Assembly (NCBI GenBank): GCA_964401685.1
Contig: CAYNZH010000024.1
Span: 1-35,025 of the forward strand
DNA: 35,025 nucleotides
Reading direction: 5' to 3'
From: DASRQK01 sp964401685
GTDB lineage: Bacteria > Bacteroidota > Bacteroidia > Sphingobacteriales > Sphingobacteriaceae
Shown: piece after piece, positions 31,366 to 35,025 of the stretch
How positions within the stretch are numbered: position 1 is the first letter of the stretch
How the letters are laid out: every line of letters starts with the position of its first letter
The notes under the pieces: model-generated
The model's input: the letters and a program-made list of their open reading frames with translations, nothing else
Told to the model about the DNA's origin: nothing
Database searches by the model: none
Made by a program: the position numbers and the translations under genes

Positions 31366-34300
31366 ATGAAAAAGAAGTTTTTACTGTTGATTTGTTTCAT
31401 TGGGATAGGATTGTCAATGCCCATCGCCCAATTACCCGCAGAATACGGTCCACTATGGATGCGCTACCCTGCCATTTCCCCTGCAGGGGATCAGATTGTT
31501 TTCACATATAAAGGAGACCTGTACAAAGTGCCCGTCCAAGGAGGGCAAGCCGTACGGTTGACCTTTCATCCCGCACACGACTACATGCCTGTCTGGAGTG
31601 ACGACGGTCAGAAAATTGCCTTCGCATCGGACCGTTACGGCAATTTTGATGTGTATGTAATGGACGCCGAAGGGGGTGAGGCCCAGAGATTGACTTACCA
31701 TTCAAATGACGAACTTCCCTACTCCTTTACGCCAGATGGGTCGCATATTGTCTTCGGCGGAAATCGCCAGGACCTGGCGAATCATCGTCAGTACCCGACC
31801 GGCTCCCAGCCCGAGCTTTACCAAGTGCCCGTTACAGGAGGGCGTGTAGATCAAGTGCTCACTGTGCCCGCAGAATATGCCCAATTTACTAAGGATGGTC
31901 AGCGTATTATTTACCACGATAAAAAGGGAGGAGAGAATGAGTGGCGCAAACACCAAAAATCATCTATCGCTAGAGATATTTGGGTCTTTGATCGCGCTAC
32001 AGGCGAACATACCCAACTGACCACCCACTACGGAGAGGATAGGCATCCCGTTTTCGCAGCGCAAGAAACGAGTTTCTATTATCTGAGCGAAGAAAATGGA
32101 ACGTTCAACGTATACAAGAAGAGTCTTTCTTCTAAAAACTCGCCTTCTCAGCAACTGACTCATTTCGAAACGCATCCCGTTCGATCACTGAGCGTCTCGG
32201 ACCAGGGCGTGATGACCTTTTCCTATGATGGCGAGCTTTATACCTTCCGTGAAGGAGGGGAGCCACAGAAGGTAAACGTACATATACGCACGCAGGAAGT
32301 TGCTAACACCGATAGCTACGTCACCGTCAACGGCGGTGTGAGAGAAATGTCGGTCGCACCCAATGGGAAGGAAATAGCCTTTATTAGTCGAGGCGAAGTG
32401 TTTGTAACATCTGTAGATGGTCGTCTCACTAAGCGCCTCACCAATACTCCAGAGCAGGAGCGCTTCGTGCAATTCGCGCCAGACGGCAAGTCAGTGATCT
32501 ATGCTAGCGAAAGAGATGGACGTTGGCAAATTTTCCAAACGACCAAAGTCCGTGATGAGGAACCCTTCTTTTTTGGCGCTACCCTTATTGAGGAGAAGCC
32601 GTTGGTTAGCAATGAACTGGATAACTACCTGCCTGAACTATCGCCGGACGGCAAGAAACTGGCTTATATCGAGGAGAGACGCACGTTGAAGGTCTTGGAT
32701 TTGACTAGCAAGAAAACTGTCACCCTGATGACTCCGGAGCATTTGTTTCATATGCAAGATGGCGACCAATACTTTAGTTGGAGTCCGGATAGTAGGTGGT
32801 TGCTCGCAACTTATAGGCCCACCATGGCCAACAGTGAAGTGGTTTTGCTGGATGCTGAAGGCAAAAAAGAGATGGTAAATCTCACCGAGAGTGGGTACAA
32901 TGACAGGTCGCCAAAATGGGTGGATGGTGGAAAACAGATCATGTGGTTTAGTAACCGCTACGGGATGAAAAGCCACGCTCAGAGCGGCGGCTCTCAAATG
33001 GATGTATTTACGGTTTTTCTTACCAAAGAGGGCTGGGAAAAGTACAATTTGTCCAAAGATGACTACGATTTGCTTAAAGAAGTAGAAAAACTTGCTAAGA
33101 AGCCCGATTCCAAGTCGGAAAGCAAAAATGATACGGCAAAATCTGCAGCCGTTGCACCCATACAGATTGATTGGGAAGGTTTAGAAGATCGTAAAGCGCG
33201 CCTGACCATTCACTCGTCCTCATTGTCCGATGCGGTATTGACAAAGGACGGTGAAAAACTGTTGTATCTCACCCGGTTCGAGCGCGGCACCAATTTATGG
33301 AGCACCAATCTGCGCACCAAGGAGACCAAGCAGGAAATCGCGCTCGAAGCCTCAGGCGGTAGCCTCGCATGGAACAAAGAGCAGAAAGATCTATACCTCC
33401 TCTCTGGTGGCCGGATAACCAAAATAAATCCGGACAACAACAGAAGGGAGAACATTACTATTGCGGGTGAAGTCTATGTGGACGATCAGGCCGAATTGAT
33501 GCACGCTTTCGACCACGTCTGGCTGCGCAACAAAAAAATGTTCTACACGCCGGATATGCACGGTGCAGACTGGGAAGCCCTCGGGACGGAGTATAGAAAG
33601 CACCTTCCCCACATCGGCAATAACTATGAATTTGCTGAATTGCTCTCTGAATTACTCGGTGAATTAAACGTGTCCCACGCTGGCGCGAGGTACTCCGGAA
33701 GTATCGAAAATGCCGATGCAACAGCGTCCCTTGGGATTTTTATGGATTACAATCATCAGGGTGAAGGCATACGCATAGTCGAGGTACTACCCGGCGGTCC
33801 ACTAGATCGAAGTACTTTCACTGTCAATCCCGGATCGATTATAGAGCGAATTGATGGGCAAACTATCGCAGCAGATAGGGATGTAGCGCAATACCTCAAT
33901 CGCAAAGCGGATCAGTTCACCCTACTTGAGATCTACGATCCCCAATCCAAAGTGCGTCAACAGATAACCGTTAAGCCTATCACTCAGGGTCAGGAAAATC
34001 AGCTTCTGTACAGGCGTTGGGTACGCCAAAATCAGGACGAAGTAGATAGTCTAAGCAATGGTCGCCTGGGTTATGTTCATATTTCTGGCATGAACGACGG
34101 GCAGTACCGCAATGTCTACGACGAGATGAAAGGGAAATATTCGGATCGAGATGGTGTCATCGTTGATACCCGATTCAATAGTGGAGGCGACCTAGTCTCT
34201 GATCTAGCTATGTTTTTTACAGGGGAAAAATTTCTCGAATATGCTACTGAAGACAGAGCGGTCGGTTACGAACCCACGTTTAGATGGACCAAACCCACGC

Positions 34301-34608
34301 TTGCCATGTTCAACGAGGCCAATTATAGCGATGGACATTGTTTTTCATGTGGTTACACCGATCTGGGTATTGGAAAAACCGTCGGAATGCCTGTTCCTGG
34401 AACCTGTAGCTTTGCCGGATGGGAAACCCTGCCTAGCGGCATCCGCTGGGGATCAGTGCCGATTTCGGCTAAAAATCAAGCTGGCGAATGGCTTGAAAAC
34501 AACGAGACGCGCCCGATGTTCGAGGTGAAGAATCAACCGCAAGTCATTGCGAAAGGACGTGATCAGCAGTTGGAAAAAGCCATCGAAGAGCTGTTGAAAG
34601 ATATTTGA
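31366..34608 (+). CDS. Exported tricorn-like S41 serine protease
   Basis: This 1080-residue protein has the domain order of archaeal Tricorn: beta-propeller repeats from about residue 25 to 320 with S-x-D-G and A-S-D-R-x-G-x-x-D-V-Y-V-M blades, a second propeller at about 320-710, a helical C1 domain, a PDZ domain at about 786-870, and the C2 catalytic domain. Candidate catalytic residues are His732 in D-M-H-G, Ser988 in N-Y-S-D-G and Glu1047 in N-N-E-T-R-P; their spacing is similar to Tricorn, which uses His746, Ser965 and Glu1023. A signal peptide (M-K-K-K-F, hydrophobic core, A-Q) points to the periplasm, unlike the cytosolic archaeal enzyme. I chose the ATG at 31366 because it gives this signal; 31342 adds eight unlikely residues. 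Tricorn trims peptides, and a similar oligopeptide role is plausible. Confidence 0.92.
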   Translation: MKKKFLLLICFIGIGLSMPIAQLPAEYGPLWMRYPAISPAGDQIVFTYKGDLYKVPVQGGQAVRLTFHPAHDYMPVWSDDGQKIAFASDRYGNFDVYVMDAEGGEAQRLTYHSNDELPYSFTPDGSHIVFGGNRQDLANHRQYPTGSQPELYQVPVTGGRVDQVLTVPAEYAQFTKDGQRIIYHDKKGGENEWRKHQKSSIARDIWVFDRATGEHTQLTTHYGEDRHPVFAAQETSFYYLSEENGTFNVYKKSLSSKNSPSQQLTHFETHPVRSLSVSDQGVMTFSYDGELYTFREGGEPQKVNVHIRTQEVANTDSYVTVNGGVREMSVAPNGKEIAFISRGEVFVTSVDGRLTKRLTNTPEQERFVQFAPDGKSVIYASERDGRWQIFQTTKVRDEEPFFFGATLIEEKPLVSNELDNYLPELSPDGKKLAYIEERRTLKVLDLTSKKTVTLMTPEHLFHMQDGDQYFSWSPDSRWLLATYRPTMANSEVVLLDAEGKKEMVNLTESGYNDRSPKWVDGGKQIMWFSNRYGMKSHAQSGGSQMDVFTVFLTKEGWEKYNLSKDDYDLLKEVEKLAKKPDSKSESKNDTAKSAAVAPIQIDWEGLEDRKARLTIHSSSLSDAVLTKDGEKLLYLTRFERGTNLWSTNLRTKETKQEIALEASGGSLAWNKEQKDLYLLSGGRITKINPDNNRRENITIAGEVYVDDQAELMHAFDHVWLRNKKMFYTPDMHGADWEALGTEYRKHLPHIGNNYEFAELLSELLGELNVSHAGARYSGSIENADATASLGIFMDYNHQGEGIRIVEVLPGGPLDRSTFTVNPGSIIERIDGQTIAADRDVAQYLNRKADQFTLLEIYDPQSKVRQQITVKPITQGQENQLLYRRWVRQNQDEVDSLSNGRLGYVHISGMNDGQYRNVYDEMKGKYSDRDGVIVDTRFNSGGDLVSDLAMFFTGEKFLEYATEDRAVGYEPTFRWTKPTLAMFNEANYSDGHCFSCGYTDLGIGKTVGMPVPGTCSFAGWETLPSGIRWGSVPISAKNQAGEWLENNETRPMFEVKNQPQVIAKGRDQQLEKAIEELLKDI

Positions 34609-34634
34609 GATTCCCATTTACTCCATGGTATATG

Positions 34635-34670
34635 AAAAAAGGCCTGTTAATCGAGCGATTAACAGGCCTT
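34635..34670 (-). terminator. Terminator for tRNA-Leu (minus strand)
   Basis: A near-perfect inverted repeat with AAGGCCTGTTAAT on one arm and ATTAACAGGCCTT on the other (about 13-15 bp stem, small loop) runs into six T on the minus strand. The plus side lacks a T-run, so it probably does not stop the tricorn transcript efficiently. Confidence 0.88.
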
Positions 34671-34674
34671 CTAG

Positions 34675-34756
34675 TACCCAGGGCCGGGATCGAACCGGCA
34701 TGGGTCGCCCCACTGGTGTTTGAGACCAGCGCGTCTACCAATTCCGCCACCTGGGC
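34675..34756 (-). tRNA. tRNA-Leu (anticodon CAA)
   Basis: The 82-nt minus-strand sequence folds as a class II tRNA. Acceptor arms are GCCCAGG and CCTGGGT with discriminator A. The D-arm contains AATTGGTAGA. The anticodon stem CTGGT/ACCAG has loop CTCAAAC, giving anticodon CAA for UUG codons. A long variable arm (TGGGGCGACCCA) and T-arm GCCGG-TTCGATC-CCGGC follow. The 3' CCA is not encoded. Leucine identity is supported by the anticodon, the long variable arm and the A73 discriminator. It has its own promoter and terminator, so it is a single-gene unit. Confidence 0.97.
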
Positions 34757-34789
34757 TAATTTTAAAGTACTACCCCTTATTCGGGGATG

Positions 34790-34820
34790 CAAATGTATTT
34801 ATAAATCTCGCTTTTTCAAA
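34790..34820 (-). promoter_or_regulatory. Bacteroidota-type promoter for tRNA-Leu
   Basis: On the minus strand TTTG (34817-34820) is followed after exactly 19 bp by TACATTTG (34790-34797), a complete consensus match. The predicted start is about 25 nt upstream of the mature tRNA. The short leader carries a CCCC/GGGG hairpin that may help processing. Confidence 0.82.
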
Positions 34821-34884
34821 GAAATTTTTGAAACTTTCACATTTTGGGAGAGAGATTTTCCTTAATCTGTTGATATTGTGGTAC

Positions 34885-34918
34885 AAAAAAAGAGAGCAAC
34901 GTAGTTGTGCTCTCTTTT
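34885..34918 (-). terminator. Terminator for a minus-strand gene at the right edge
   Basis: AAAGAGAGCA and TGCTCTCTTT form a perfect 10-bp stem around a 9-nt loop. On the minus strand seven T overlap and follow the stem, and the stop codon of the edge gene is immediately upstream. On the plus strand only four T follow, so minus-strand use is more likely. Confidence 0.82.
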
Positions 34919-34919
34919 C

Positions 34920-35025
34920 CTAGAATTCTTGAATCCAAAAACTGGATCCGGATGTTTTGATTCGTAAAACGACCTTAGTTTCTTGTGGAAGAGTTCGTTC
35001 TGGACGTTCCTCTTCTTGTTTCCGA
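34920..35025 (-). CDS. C-terminal end of an unidentified gene (truncated by window edge)
   Basis: One minus-strand frame is open from the right edge to a TAG at 34920-34922, directly before the terminator hairpin. The 34 visible residues are basic and acidic at first (R-K-Q-E-E-E-R-P-E-R), then more hydrophobic (T-K-V-V-L-R-I-K-T-S-G-S-S), ending W-I-Q-E-F. Another minus-strand frame is also open over this short stretch, so the choice rests on the stop being next to the hairpin. I do not recognise the family. Confidence 0.45.
   Translation of the reverse strand, partial: RKQEEERPERTLPQETKVVLRIKTSGSSFWIQEF

Noticed and set aside
34544..34792. Minus-strand open frame of 82 codons
   Set aside because: It runs straight through the tRNA-Leu gene and its terminator; its residues are the usual false translation of a tRNA-Leu.
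1..35025. CRISPR array, insertion sequence, prophage or defence island
   Set aside because: I saw no regularly spaced repeats, transposase or integrase motifs, terminal inverted repeats or toxin-antitoxin-like pairs. Although a tRNA gene is present, no integrase or duplicated tRNA end is next to it.

Overview
The window looks like a chromosomal segment from a member of the Bacteroidota, most likely a Cytophagales-type environmental bacterium (mid-40s % GC by eye). Four things point there. Promoters have the Bacteroidota form TTTG-N19-TAnnTTTG, and two perfect copies are visible, ahead of hppA and ahead of the tRNA gene. Shine-Dalgarno sequences are scarce. The gene families are typical of the phylum: tricorn-like S41 protease, type III PLP arginine decarboxylase, SpmA-SpmB fusion, PgpH-type 7TM-HD protein, and gyrA followed by TPR genes. 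The pyrophosphatase has the residue pattern I recall for the Flavobacterium johnsoniae type. A run of exactly 100 N marks a draft-assembly gap.

Layout. 1-4590 (+): the tail of a thioredoxin-reductase-like flavoprotein, then a complete four-gene ATPase/adaptor/permease/TolC exporter resembling DevBCA or MacAB. 4587-6746 (-): PgpH-like cyclic-di-AMP phosphodiesterase. 6810-9756 (+): rpe and aconitase, closed by a clear terminator. 9857-13193 (-): probable four-gene unit of arginine decarboxylase, an unknown lipoprotein, an unknown membrane protein and an M28 aminopeptidase. 13365-17720 (+): argS, a BaiN/HI0933-like flavoprotein and a UMF1-family transporter. 17706-18689 (-): LuxE-like acyl-protein synthetase. 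18754-19551 (+): rlmB-like rRNA methyltransferase. 19626-24476 (-): gyrA followed by two exported TPR proteins. 24582-25490 (+): MscS channel. 25472-29970 (-): hppA, SpmA-SpmB fusion and coaA, read from a strong promoter. 30175-34608 (+): OmpA-like lipoprotein, a second MscS channel interrupted by the gap, and an exported tricorn-like protease. 34675-34756 (-): tRNA-Leu(CAA) with its own promoter and terminator. The right edge holds the probable C-terminus of another minus-strand gene. No gene-free stretch reaches 300 bases; the longest, about 200 bp before ompA, holds the hppA promoter.

Most of the window is core metabolism and information processing: pentose phosphate pathway, TCA cycle, CoA synthesis, arginine charging and decarboxylation, DNA topology and rRNA modification. 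Envelope and ion-homeostasis genes are mixed in. I see no mobile elements, CRISPR arrays, phage genes or defence islands, and no clear undescribed system. The best leads are the relocated glutamate in the pyrophosphatase and its operon with SpmAB and CoaA, the coupled lipoprotein/membrane pair of unknown function, the stand-alone LuxE-like ligase, and the repeated tail-to-tail gene overlaps.
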